DNA of 64,000 nt from contig CAXIPT010000001.1 of the NCBI GenBank assembly GCA_964030475.1, positions 25,217,938 through 25,281,937 on the forward strand. Reading direction: 5' to 3'. Position 1 is the stretch's first letter. Each line of letters starts with the position of its first letter. The stretch is from Tethya wilhelma (taxonomy: Eukaryota > Porifera > Demospongiae > Tethyida > Tethyidae). A model generated the notes under the pieces. The model ran no database searches. It was given only the letters and a program-made list of their open reading frames with translations, and was not told where the DNA came from. Positions 1 through 11,045 of this stretch are shown here, piece after piece. Made by a program: the position numbers and the translations under genes.

Positions 1-119
1 TACATTATCCTTCAGTTATGTTTTACTTTGCATTGGTAATTAAACCACTTTTGAAGACTGATCCAGGAGCTACATGTATATATACCGTTCTTGAGATATA
101 TGTTTGAAACACACATATC

Positions 120-120
<1 letters not shown>

Positions 121-163
<43 letters not shown>
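121..163. repeat. (GA)n microsatellite
   Basis: An uninterrupted run of GA dinucleotides about 42 bases long in non-coding sequence. No gene is recognised on either side. Confidence 0.95.
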
Positions 164-166
<3 letters not shown>

Positions 167-1610
167 CAACTTCCATCAATTAATGACTATATAGAGTTGT
201 CTATAGTAAAAGAGTTGACTTGTTACTTGTTAGTAACTATCTCTCAGATTAAGTGACTGAGATTGCTGGCTATAGATACATTACTGTTTTCTTTGTTATG
301 GCATGGATGCCAGATCTGTTTACAAATCGAATTTTGCTTATTTTGTTTAGTTTAGAAGTGTTATTCAGAATTGTTTTTGTCAAGATAATTATTGTATATG
401 ATAGTGTGGAAAAGCAAGCAATAACATTACACATTTGGCTTATTTAGTGCTTTAACACAACATATAGTTCAAAGTTGACATGTGTAAATATACGGGTACA
501 GGTTTCGTGCACATCAATAGTGTGTAGAAGTTGTGATGAACATTAAGTTATAGGCTAACAGTAGTATGTCAAGAATATGTAGCAATTAAATAAAGGGCAG
601 CAAGTGATTATAGATTATATATATATAGTTATAACAGTACAGTACAGACAACACATATTCATACACCTTATTGTTATAAAAAAATAATCTTTGCTGCATG
701 GTACCAACGTTTGATCATAGTATTTTGGGGATTGCTAGCTGCAAATTAGCTCCCATAAAGATTCCTGAAGTTATTTTTAGGAACAAACTGTCATATTTAG
801 TACTCACTGCATGATGGTAACCACCCCATTACAGCATGTGTAGTAATGTAAACCACCACTCATGGTAGTTCTATATAGCCCTCCTCTGCTATAATATGCT
901 AACAGTTTACTATAGTGCCGCAAGGCAATTGCAAGGGCATTGAACTTTGACATGGCTGGAGTGTCATGAACGCATTCAATAGTGACTGTTCTTTTTCAAT
1001 AATATTATAGCAAAATTTAATAGCGGTAAAAGACATAGAATCTAAAATCCGCCAAAAAAAATGTACTTGCACATAATTGTAACATTAACGTAATACTATT
1101 CCGTAGGTGATATGCCTACCTTGTATTAATCTTAAGCCTTTGTGGATGTCTTGTTTGATTTGGCTCTTTATTAGGTGCCAGGCGTAGATAAATATATCAT
1201 CATCTGTCTGTCTACTTTCAGCTATACTTTGTCTGTACTGTGTGCATGGTGTAAGACAGAGAGCATCATACATACACCAGCTATAAACTATACTGTAGTT
1301 GAGCCTGATAAAATCATTCACTAAGTCTAAAGATATTAATCTTTTAGCTATGCTGTTCAAATTATATTGTACTTCAATAGCTTCAACAGTCACAAAATCT
1401 CCGATAACTGCCTTTTCTAACTCTTTAGACATCTTGGATTACAGTGAGTCTGACAGACTAATTTAGTAAATCACCAGTTCATGCAAAGATACCACCAGAG
1501 TGTTTGGGAACGCTGAAAACTGCAATCTAGATTAATCACAGTGAAACCGCTGTGATTATACCTTTTGAACTTGATGATCTTTACCATCCCAGGTAGAAAT
1601 TTCTTGCAAA
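164..1610. other. non-coding stretch with one candidate small ORF
   Basis: AT-rich sequence without a recognisable gene. No splice-linked exons resembling the receptors further right were found. The only open frame of note is on the minus strand at 1085-1432 and is listed separately. Confidence 0.5.
1085..1432 (-). CDS. hypothetical 115-residue ORF, unrecognised
   Basis: A minus-strand frame of 115 codons starting MSKELEKAVIGDF. Its composition is protein-like (mixed charged and hydrophobic residues, five cysteines or fewer) but no family is recognised. It has no signal peptide or membrane helix. It stands alone among repeats, so it may be an exon of an unseen gene, a fragment of a mobile element, or chance. 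No function is proposed. Confidence 0.2.
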   Translation of the reverse strand: MSKELEKAVIGDFVTVEAIEVQYNLNSIAKRLISLDLVNDFIRLNYSIVYSWCMYDALCLTPCTQYRQSIAESRQTDDDIFIYAWHLIKSQIKQDIHKGLRLIQGRHITYGIVLR

Positions 1611-1830
1611 TGACATGTAAGATCTTACTTCTAAAAATAGCAAGATATTTCAAGATCTTGCAAGAAATTAATTTTCTTGCAAGATTTTGCAAGAAAATGC
1701 AAGAAAGTGGCCATTTCTCTTGCAAGACGAAAAATTTTCTTGTGAGTCTTGTAAGATTCTTGACCTGTCTGTACCCGACTTATTCTTGCAAGACTGGCTA
1801 CAAAATGCAAGACTAACAAAATGCAAGACT
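1611..1830. repeat. cluster of CTTGCAAGA-type short repeats
   Basis: Between about 1611 and 1830 the words TTGCAAGA, CAAGATCTTG and TGCAAGA recur many times in both orientations, giving a locally palindromic, self-similar block. Several overlapping open frames here on both strands are products of this low-complexity repetition and are not treated as genes. Confidence 0.7.
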
Positions 1831-2725
1831 AACAAAACTCTCACTAACAGATTACCAACTGCTTGCAAGGCTTGAAACTCGCAAAAAGTTTCCTCAGCAC
1901 TTGTAGAGAGCGCTAGTGGGAAGCCACCATAGTGCCATTTTTGTTCTTCTAACTTACTTACGTACGTACGTACGTACTTCCTAACTGACTTACTTGAAAA
2001 GCATTTCCAGAGAACCAGAATGCGTTGAGCCAACTTTGACAGCACAAAGTAAATTCTTTTCATAGGTACTATATTCCTTGATACTCGTTTTCATCACAGA
2101 TAAGCCTAAACAAAAACTAGAAAGCTTTGAAACTGAGAGTATAAATTCATGTACTTCAATGTAGCCATCTTCTTGTAGAGTTCAAAGGTCATTATCCACG
2201 TGGCATTATTATGCGCATGCGCATTAGCCTCCTCCACTCCATGTAGTACTGCTACTCAAGCTTAAGCTTTTTGTAAGGACTAACCAGTCTCTAATAGTTT
2301 CCACACTGTAGTGTTAAAAAAAGTGAATGAACAAGTAGCAAAAATTTTTAAAAAATAAGTATTGTAGGAATGGGCAGTGCGGTAAAAAGTATTGGAACAA
2401 GGCAATTTCGGCACATGACTACTTCATTTTTTATATCCAACTCTTAGCTAACAGTCCAGTTTAAGTTATACCTGTCTGTTATAGTTTGCTCCACTGCTTA
2501 GCCTACTGATTAGTAGGAATTTGATCCAATACAATAATAAGCTACCGCACTATTGTAATATTACAATAATTGTACAGATCGTTGCATTTATGACACTTAG
2601 CAGGATCCTTAGGAGGAATCAACTGACAAGAGTGAAAATGAAGTAGTCATGTGCCGAAATTGAGACATGCCTTGTTCCAATACTTTTTACCACACTGCCC
2701 ATTCCTGCACTACTTATTTTTTGAA
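1831..2725 (-). mobile_element. dispersed repeat R1, copy 1 (reversed)
   Basis: This block is a reverse-orientation copy of sequence found again at 7285-8014 and 14655-15630. Shared landmarks are a GCGCATGCGCATTA segment, the string AAAGCTTTCTAGTTTTTGTT (here on the minus strand) and an end made of two inverted arms (near 2365-2440 and 2640-2710) containing AGTAGTCATGTGCCGAAATT. A short CGTA tandem run lies at about 1960-1975. There is no coding potential, so it is a non-autonomous element or a relic. Confidence 0.75.
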
Positions 2726-3089
2726 ATTTTTACTACTTTTACAACTAAGCCTAGCTACATAATCACAACCGATCTAAGCCATCATATGCAGAATCAATGA
2801 CATATAAAATACCGCATAACTGTGGAATCAGGATGTGCTCAATCCGCAAACAAAACAAAATCAACCAATAATCAATAATAAACTAAAAAGAGAGTATCAT
2901 TCTCTCCAAACAGAAAACCATTCTCTTACACTAGTAACCATGCACAATAATCATTATTTTGAGACACTGTATGCGTACACTAATGAAACCAGGAAGCGCA
3001 CACGTTGCACATACACGCATGCGCACTAAACACGCTCTATCAACTAGAAAAGAAGGAAATCACACGATCTTCATGATCATTTCTTCCTG

Positions 3090-3422
3090 CTGATGAAGAC
3101 TACTGGTCGAAACACGTTCGGGAAGACTGAATCAGAGGACTAAAGAACATCCAACCCAAGGAGAACAGGAGGCCTGAGGGTCCCACAATAAAAATCATGT
3201 CGAGCAAAAATACGGCAACACAGAACAATGGACAGGGAGCCGTCCAAAATCGCTCTAAACTGGAAAATACAACCATTATGATACCAGTTAGAAGCCAGAA
3301 ACAGGAGATGGTCAGCCAAACAATGCTAAACAGACCTCAAAATCTACAGAGGCATCAGCCTAGTACGCCACCGTCCACTCCTGGCGACCCTTTACCAGCA
3401 ACTACAAATGATGATACTCAAG
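3090..3422 (+). mobile_element. possible retroelement 5' end with short ORF, cut off by N
   Basis: At 3090-3112 the sequence CTGATGA, a short spacer, then CGAAAC resembles the boxes found in ends of Penelope-like and related retroelements, which can derive from hammerhead ribozymes. The stem closing pair here is A/C, so ribozyme activity is doubtful. It is followed by an open frame from ATG 3197 rich in Q, N, P and T that runs into the N at 3423. The frame resembles no receptor domain and lacks a signal peptide. The class assignment is tentative. Confidence 0.3.
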
Positions 3423-3423
3423 N
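3423..3423. other. ambiguous base at a similarity break (probable assembly join)
   Basis: A single N sits exactly where similarity to the GPS exons of the other adhesion GPCR copies begins (ACGTGGAGCTTGG follows at once). Upstream sequence shows no GPCR homology. This is most simply an assembly join, so the truncation of copy A may be technical. Confidence 0.8.
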
Positions 3424-5014
3424 ACGTGGAGCTTGGTCTACAGAGAACTGTGATCTTGTTGAGGAAGATAATAACAGCCAAGCCGATGATGAACCGCAGA
3501 CCAATAATCGAAGATCAAAGCGAGCCGATCAAATGTCAGTTGAAGGCTCACCTGACAACAGAGAGAATGTTCAAGTCCACTACACACAACCAGGACACTT
3601 TGGACTGCTACTGGTATACATATATACAGTTAATGTTACAAATAATTAAAAGCGCCCAATGTCATTATTAACTGTTTAATTATGTTAATTTTTACTAATT
3701 TTATTTCTCATAGGATTTAACTTTTGGAGTTGTTGAACCACTTCCTGAGGTATTCTCATTTGCTTTGCAAGTGATTTCATACATTGGACTCTGTGTATCT
3801 CTGATCTGTTTGACCCTCTTTCTTCTCACGTATCTTTTAACAAGGTACTCAGGTCGTAGACTTTTAGAACTTTCTGAAATTAAGTCAAAATAATATTTTC
3901 TGCAAAGGCATCTTTGCACAAATGAACATGGACAGATTCTCATCAACATGTCCATTGCTCTCATGTGTCTCTACATCATGTTTCTAATTGGAGCACATGC
4001 AGCACCAGAACCTGTCATTTGTGGCATTTCAGCTGTCCTCCTTCAATACTTCATGTTAGTATACTTTGCATGGACAGCAGTGGAAGCATTTTACCTCTAC
4101 AGGAAACTGGTTAAAGTGCTTGGAACACATACCCCAAAGTTTGTACTTAAAGCTGGTCTGATAGCCTGGTGTAAGTGCTCAGAATGCTACGAAAATAATA
4201 TGTAATTATGTTATATGTCATTATCCAGTTTCACCATGGATTATTGTGGTGCTTTCTGTTGGCCCTGGATACCAAAGTTACTACAGAGATGAAATATCTC
4301 TTGGATTGTAAGAAAATCAATAGCTATGTACTTACTCAGCTTATACTAGCAATTTCTCTACAATCAAGTTGTCGTGCCATTGGTCTTCCCTTTTGGCTTG
4401 GAACAATTCTTCCATTCGCTGTCGCCTATGTCTTCAATTGGATCATGTTTGTCCTCATCATTATCTCTCTCTATCGCAACATTAGAAGCAAGTTTGACAA
4501 CAAGGATAAAGTCAAGTTTGTGAAGCAACAAGTAACAATCGCCTTTGGTCTTGCCACACTGTTTGGTCTTGGATGGGGGTTTGGACTTGCTGCCAGTGGT
4601 ACTACTGTTCACGGTCTCACACTAGCTTTTCAAATCATCTTCAGCATATTTGTCGGATGTCAAGGAATTCTGTTTTTCGTTCTTCACGGGATAAAGAAGC
4701 AAGAAGCTCGCAACCAGTGGAAGGTTTGGTTCACAACCATCAGCAGTAAACCAGTACAGTTTTACTCTGGAAATAAGTTTACATCCACAGCAACAGGAAC
4801 TCACTCTACCATTAACATGTCGACTCTCACCAAAGAGGGAACACTTCCTTACAAACTTAAGAAAGAAATTGAATCTGTGTTTGCAAAAAAGTCATCTAGT
4901 CAAGATCCAGCGCGAGGTGGACAAGAAAAGGCCACAAGTGAAGCAAATCTTGAAGAAGCAGACAAGAAGAAACTTCCACTGGGTTCAATCATTCAATCAG
5001 AGAAAGAAAAATAG
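3424..5014 (+). CDS. adhesion G protein-coupled receptor, copy A, 5' truncated
   Basis: Five exons: 3424-3613, 3714-3844, 3908-4170, 4229-4307, 4369-5014. The first encodes the GPS region (GAWSTENC, an RRSKR basic site at about 3509-3523, then VHYTQPGHFGLLL). The next exons give TM1 (around VISYIGLCVSLICL), TM2-TM3 (LINMSIALMCLYIMFLIG and the VEAFYLYRKLVKV signature after TM3), TM4, and one exon with TM5-TM7 plus tail (FGLGWGFGLAASG in TM6; GSQGILFF-type TM7, here with C in place of S). The tail carries the conserved KPVQ and STLTKEGTLP blocks and ends at TAG 5012-5014. HRM and GAIN exons seen in copies B, C2 and D are absent upstream because sequence identity stops at the N. The TM2 exon begins HLCTNEHG where the paralogues have QLRTKGHG. 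Confidence 0.85.
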
Positions 5015-5975
5015 TCATAATTATATTATAATGGCAACTGGTCAATGAAGACTAAACTGTATACATGAATACAAAATATTTTGTACATAGTCAAACATCA
5101 TAGTTATTGAGTGTAGTTTAGCAGTTTCCTATCAGCAATAGAAGCTTTTTCCACATAGTGTGTATGCATATACATATATTTTCAGTATACTACTGTGGAG
5201 CATGCATATAGTTAAACACTATAATCTGTAGCACCTTTATATGGATGGATACAATTATGAGTGATACAGTCAAGATGGGTGGGAACTACATGCCCCTGTG
5301 CCTTTGAAGTCGGCCTTCATTGTGTCAGTATATTGACTCTTCTTATGTGAGTGTCCTAGTGGTCAGTTGGTAAGCATAGGAGGGGACTGCATGCACGTAT
5401 TGATCAAGGTTAATATTAAATTCTTTTCATAAACATATAATAACCAGTATTTCTAAGTGTCCTTGCTGCATGTTCTTGGTCTATAGGTGTTTGAGTTTGT
5501 TGCATCTTTTTCGTTCTAGTTTTTCTTAAAGTGGTTTTACCCTGCTTAGTGCATTTCTGCATATTTTATTCCATTCTGCGATCAAGTTTTGTCTATTTGT
5601 GATGAATGGTAGCACAAAATATAGCTCCGCAAAAATTGACATGAAAAATTACTACTCATATCTACCGGGCCCACAGCATGTATCTAAAATCACCTATAAT
5701 AATGTTACTTGAATTGTTCTGCGTGTGCAACTTTGATTAGATCATTGTGATCTTGTCCAACTGCATCTGTGACTGCAAATAAAATAAACTGTGACTAAAT
5801 AAGGGGGTGTGGTGAATCGTATATGTAAAATATTAATTGCAAAGATCTTCTGTGCATGCGTGTGAACAAAGTTTATTCTGTGATGCTGTATTACGGTGAT
5901 GTAGCTAGTGTACCTTAATAAGGAAGGAAATTCCCCATCCAGCTCTCTCACTGATTCAAGTTGTTGTTGACAAAC
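5015..5975. other. intergenic between copies A and B
   Basis: No exon-like sequence found. It presumably holds the 3' UTR of copy A and the promoter of B. An AAATAAAATAAAC string lies near 5777 but cannot be assigned. Confidence 0.5.
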
Positions 5976-8900
5976 ATGGCTACTGTCAGTGGAGTCTTTG
6001 ACCCTTTGAAACTCCTGCTGTGGATGCATTTAAGCAGTGGACTACACACTCTGGTTGTGAATGGACAAGGTACTGTCAAATTGTAGTCAAAAATAGCTCT
6101 ATATGAACAGCCAGGTTGCTGGCATAAGAATTAATAATCACAATGCTGAAATAATTATTATGCATGATACAGAGTTCAAACTGGGAGATGTACCCTATTC
6201 TGATAATGATACTGTTCTCCTGAGTGATATTGGAGATGGAGCCAATGATACTCTCTTCTGTTTAACAAAACAGATGAACTGTTGTGGTATTGATGTTAAT
6301 GGTAAAATAAATAAAACTCAACGTAGTGGACAGTTCTACTATCCTAATGGAACCCAGGTCCCAATCAGAGGTGATGTTGGTAGTGATGGATTCTTTAGAG
6401 GAAGAGGTTACAAAAACATTTCCCTCCATCGAAATCTTTCAGCTGCTACTATGAATCCCCCTATTGGCATGTATCGCTGTGATATCCCTGACACCAATAA
6501 TATCAGTCAGAACATGTCTATCAATATTATTATTGGTGAGTTCCTTTTTTTTCTTTGTATTTAATTGGCAGTTCTTAAAAGCACATTGCCCATTCTAATT
6601 GATTTATGTTATTATGTCATAATAATAATTATTATAGTGAATTTTCTACTCTTTAAACGGTAGTAACCAATGAGTATATAGCAGTCCACAGTGTCTGGTG
6701 CAACTTGTATGTGTGTCTGTGTGTCTGATGCAAACAAACAAACAACAGACCCCTTTAAATTAGTATCACCAGACATCAATAATCTGAGTTCTATTTCAGA
6801 CATCAATGCATGAGTGTTTAACTAGCATATGGATGACTGTGTTCCCATTGCCTCCCGTACTATTCCAAATTCTGTTTGTGTCAGTTTGTTTTGAACGCTT
6901 TTGCACCACTCATAATATAGTATTACAACATATTATGAAACATCATTGAAAAATCTGAGATGTATGTTTGAGCAAGTGAGAATTCAACCCATTTCCTTGC
7001 AAGTATGTATATATACCTTTACAAAAAATACACAAAACCAAGATAGGAAATGGAACGTGTACACTTCACTACAATGAAAGGATGACTGCTTTGGTGCACA
7101 TTCAACTCTCGGTGCACTAGCTCAACCAGCACATTATCTGAGTGTGTATATATATTCCTAATCCTTCATGCAAATTGATCCTCAGTATCGTAAATCCAAT
7201 GATGTGCGACAATAGTACCATATAGCTTATTTTTTGCATTGGTTCAAATTCGTAGTAAACAGGTAACCTAAACTGGACTGCCGGGCAAGAGTTGGGTATA
7301 AAAATGAAGTAGTCATGTGCCGAAATTGAGACATCCCTTGTTCCAATACTTTTTACCGCACTGCCCATTCTTACACTAGACTTATTTTTTTTGAAATTTT
7401 TACTACTTGTTCATTCACTTTTTTCAACACTACAGTGTGGAGACTATTAGAGACTGGTTAGTCACTACAAAAAGCTTGAGTAGCAGCTACAACAGTGATA
7501 CACTTTATTATGCTGGAAGAGGCTAATGCGCATGTGCATAATAATGCCACGTGGATAGTGACCTTTGAACTCTACCTACAAGATGGCTGATTGTAGTACA
7601 TGAATTTATATACTAAGTTTCAAAGCTTTCTAGTTTTTGTTCAGGCATATTTGTGATCAAAACGAGTATCAAGGAATGTAGTACCTATGAAAACAACTTA
7701 CTTCGTACTATCAAAGTTGGCTCAACACATTCTGGTTCTCTGGCCGAAATCCTTTTCCAAGTAAGTCAGTTAGGAAGTACGTTAGAGAGCAAAAATGGCA
7801 CTATGATGGCTTCCCACTAGCACTCTCTACGAGTGCTGAGGAAAGTTTTTTGTGAGCCTTAGGCCTTGCATGCAGTTGGTAATCTGTCAGTGAGAGCCTC
7901 TGAGCAACTTTGAAGGTTTAATTTTGTTTAACTAGATTTTTATAGTGGATAACATTTTGTATGGTGTCTATGGGACGGTCGGCCCATTCCTACTATACGT
8001 ACTACCGTACGTATGATTAATATATACTTATAGAACATTAACAATCTGTAATACAATCACTTTTTATACAGATCAGTGTTTATCATTGAAAAATGAGCCA
8101 ATTGACACACAGTTCCCAAACATTACATTAACTTGGAATGAGACTGATATTAGAGACAATGTTTCTTACACATGTCCATGCCAAAACCTAATCAGTACAA
8201 AGAAGAATGCTACCAAGACAGGGTCACGTGTGTGTGGAGGGAACAATTCCAGTGGTGCTTTGTGGGAGCCTGTGGATGTCATAGAAGACTGTGGACTCTC
8301 TAATATCACACTGAGGCTTTGTCAAGCTGAGTTGGTGAGTATTAGTAATTAATGTATGTCTTACTGTTAAGTATGCATGGTCATAGCATAATTATTGCCA
8401 ATTTCATGCTTGCAGGAAGCTGCAGGTAATCCAGAGGTTCTTTCTGAAGTTTTGAAGAATATTACAAGTAATCCTGAAGATATTAAAGCTGTTGATATTT
8501 CAGCAGCTACAACACTCATAGAAGAACTGACTGATGAGGCTACAAATGCAGAGAATGAAGTGGTTAGTGACATAATTATGTAAAAGGTCATACTTTTATT
8601 ATTATTGATGATCGATATTAACACAATAACTTAATTTAAAGGTTAGAGAAAATTTCTTGAAGACTATTGACAACATCATTCAAGCTAATACAAAAGAAGT
8701 GGCACAAAGCCAGAACAATACAAACACATCAACAAGGTCTTTAAATAATATTAAGGGAAAAAATATATATGAACAATATTTTTTTTTATCAACCAGACTT
8801 CTGACAACCATAAACAACTTTGCTGACAAAGTTGAAGTACCAAATAATACCAACTCCACAACATTTGTCCAACGTTCTTATGCTATTCATGTCACAAACA

Positions 8901-11045
8901 TCGATACAAATGAATTCAATGGAGAAACTCTAACATTTGATCTAGAAACAACTGACAATGTTATGAGTGGACGAAGTGTAATCAACTCTAGTAGAATAAA
9001 TTCCACAGCTGGAACAGAACAGGATATTGAAAGAGGAGTCACAGCAGCTGTGAGGGTACCAAAGTCCATCTTCCAAGAACTGGGTGTTAGTGATAGCGAG
9101 GTTCAAAGGTTATCTTACTCAATATTCACTCAAGGAAGTCTCTTTCAGTCATCAGATGTAAATCAAAGCAACCTGACTCTTGGTTCTGTTGTGGTATCCG
9201 TCAGAGTGAGTGGCACACAAGACACACAAAACCTTTCTACTCCTATTGAAGTTCAATTCCAACCAAGACAGGTAAGTGACTAAATGTTTAAAACTTAAGA
9301 GCTATAATATATGAGTGTAAAACTATTAATAGCTCATAGATAATGCTACTGACACACTTTGTGCACTTTGGGACCCCACCTACAATGGTAAGAGTCTATA
9401 CAAGTGGTCACTATAACTATTTTAGTATAAAATACTTCATAAACAGAGGGACAAGGAGCTTGGTCAACTGACAACTGTAATCTTCCAAACATCAGCCTAG
9501 CTGATAACGTATCACAGACCACCAATCAAAGATCAAAGCGAGCTGACCAAATGTCTGATGAAAGCAATGACAGAGAGAATGTTCAGGTCTACTACTCACA
9601 ACCAGGACACTTTGGACTGCTACTGGTATACTGATAATTATAAAGGACATGTCATATTTCAATGCCATTGTCTTCCAATATCGTTGCTTGACTATTCATT
9701 TCTATGATGACATGCACAGGATTTATCATATGGAGTTGTTGAACCACCTCCTGAAGTATTCTCATTGGCCTTGCAAGTGATTTCATACATTGGACTCTGT
9801 GTATCTCTGATCTGTTTGATTCTCTTCCTCCTTGTGTATCTTACAACAAGGTACAACTCAGCGATTGTTCAATGGCATTCAAATTGATTAGCTACTATAC
9901 AAAATAGTTTTCAGAAATTTTGTTATGCTTCCTTTTACAGACAACTTCGTACAAAAGGACATGGTCAAATTCTCATCAACATGTCCATTGCTCTCATGTG
10001 TCTCTACATCATGTTTCTAATTGGAGTGCATGCAGCACCACAACCAATTGTGTGTGCCATTTCAGCTGCCCTCCTTCAATACTTCATGTTAGTGTACTTT
10101 GCCTGGACAGTGGTGGAAGCTATTTATCTCTACAGGAATCTGGTTAAAGTACTTGGAACACATTTCCCAAAGTTTGTACTGAAAGCTGGTCTGATAGCAT
10201 GGTGTAAGTCAGTGCTCAGAATGCGATTATTGTAGATTGAATTTAACTGCTTTATATTAACACAGTGTCACCATGGATTATTGTTGTGGTCTCTGTTGGC
10301 CCTGGATACCGAGGTTACTATAGCAATGAAACATCTCCTGGATTGTAAGACAATCAATCTGTAGTAATGAACTGTTTAAACTAAAACTTCTCTTCAATTG
10401 TTTTCCAGTTGTCGTGCCATAGGTCTTCCGTTCTGGCTTGGAACAATTCTTCCATTTGCAGTCGCCTATGTCTTCAATTGGATCATGTTTGTCCTCATCA
10501 TTGTCTCTCTCTATCGTAACATCCGAAGCAAGTTTGACAAGGAATCAAACAAAGATAAAGTCAAGTTTGTGAAGCAACAAGCAACGATTGCCTTTGCTCT
10601 TGCCACATTGTTTGGTCTTGGGTGGGGGTTTGGACTGGCTGCTAGTGGTACTACTGTTCATGGTCTCACACTAGCTTTACAAATCATTTTCAGCATATTT
10701 GTTGGATCTCAAGGAATTCTGTTTTTTGTTCTTCATGGGATAAAGAAGCCAGAAGCTCGCAACCAGTGGAAGGTTTGGTTCACAACCATCACCAGTAAAC
10801 CAGTACAGCTCTACTCTGGGAGTAAAGCTAACTCCACAGCAACAGGAACTGACTCACACAGGTCGACTTTCACTAAAAGAGGAACACTTTCTTACAAGCT
10901 TAAGAAGGAGATGGAGAAAGAATCTATATTTGAGGAGAAGATATCCAGTAATGATTTAGTGGTGATCGGAAAAAAAAAGAATGAAGAAATAAACCAGGAG
11001 AAACCTCCCCTGGATTCTATTATTCAACCAGAAAAGGACAAATAG
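5976..11045 (+). CDS. adhesion G protein-coupled receptor B (Ig-HRM-GAIN-GPS-7TM), complete
   Basis: Twelve exons: 5976-6069, 6173-6535, 8072-8334, 8416-8562, 8642-8736, 8797-9271, 9333-9387, 9447-9625, 9720-9850, 9941-10203, 10266-10344, 10409-11045; phases join cleanly to give about 926 residues. Residues 1-31 are a signal peptide (ATG 5976; LKLLLWMHLSSG core). An Ig-like domain is at ~32-152, an HRM domain at ~153-240 (CPCQNL, RVCGG, GALWEP), the GAIN domain at ~241-480, the GPS at ~480-557, and seven helices follow with a ~100-residue tail. Adhesion GPCRs are cell-surface receptors coupling adhesion to G proteins; the ligand is unknown. B is the minimal member: it lacks the FN3 array and SEA-like exons of C2 and D. 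Intron 2 (6536-8071) holds repeat R1. Confidence 0.9.
6173..6535 (+). other. Ig-like 'CC' domain exon of receptor B
   Basis: A single phase 1-1 exon. Core features are a B-strand Cys (LFCLT), a vicinal Cys pair (MNCC), an aromatic/PNG turn (FYYPNGTQV), an RGRG turn and an F-strand Cys (MYRCDIPD). It belongs to the same domain type as exons in C2, D, E, F and G. Four cysteines are present; the third pair seen in the phosphatase-type copies is missing. The acceptor AG could also lie two bases earlier. Confidence 0.75.
7285..8014 (+). mobile_element. dispersed repeat R1, copy 2 (intronic)
   Basis: Lies in the large intron of gene B. Beginning with one AGTAGTCATGTGCCGAAATT arm, it then matches copy 3 (14655-15630) almost throughout: the ACTACAGTGTGGAGACTAT segment, the CATGTGCATAATAATGCCACG segment and the end near CTACTATACGTACTACCGTA. 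Only one of the two inverted arms is retained. No coding capacity. Confidence 0.75.
8072..9271 (+). other. HRM and GAIN-domain exons of receptor B
   Basis: Exon 8072-8334 encodes a hormone-receptor-motif (HRM) fold: a paired-Cys CPCQN core, RVCGG, and GALWEP followed by EDCG. Exons 8416-8562 and 8642-8736 encode the mostly helical subdomain (ISAATTLIEELTDEATN; FLKTIDNIIQAN), and 8797-9271 the beta-rich GAIN subdomain (VPNNTNSTTFVQRSYAI; AAVRVPKSIFQELGV). Exon lengths (263, 147, 95, 475) are identical in C2, and the last three also in D, which supports the borders. Confidence 0.85.
9333..9625 (+). other. degenerate GPS region with furin-like RSKR loop, receptor B
   Basis: Exons 9333-9387 and 9447-9625. 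The first half of a GPS is intact (CALWD, then GAWSTDNC). An acidic/polar loop follows with R-S-K-R at 9530-9541 (residues ~526-529), then VYYSQPGHFGLLL running into TM1. Canonical GPS motifs have C-x-C and H-L-T/S before the cut; here neither Cys is present and the triad aligns with Q-P-G. Autoproteolysis is therefore unlikely; proprotein-convertase cleavage in the loop is an inference. Confidence 0.7.
9720..11045 (+). other. seven-transmembrane block and tail, receptor B
   Basis: TM1 exon 9720-9850 (VISYIGLCVSLICLILFLL), TM2-TM3 exon 9941-10203 (LINMSIALMCLYIMFLIG; AWTVVEAIYLYRNLVKV), TM4 exon 10266-10344 (SPWIIVVVSVGPGY), and TM5-TM7 plus tail exon 10409-11045 (CRAIGLPFW; FGLGWGFGLAASG; IFSIFVGSQGILFF). 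The class B2 pattern is clear. The tail is rich in Lys/Glu and ends at TAG 11043-11045. Confidence 0.9.

Noticed and set aside
1565..2063. Several overlapping frames on both strands rich in K, C and Q
   Set aside because: Generated by the TTGCAAGA repeat cluster and R1; no conserved domain or splice structure.
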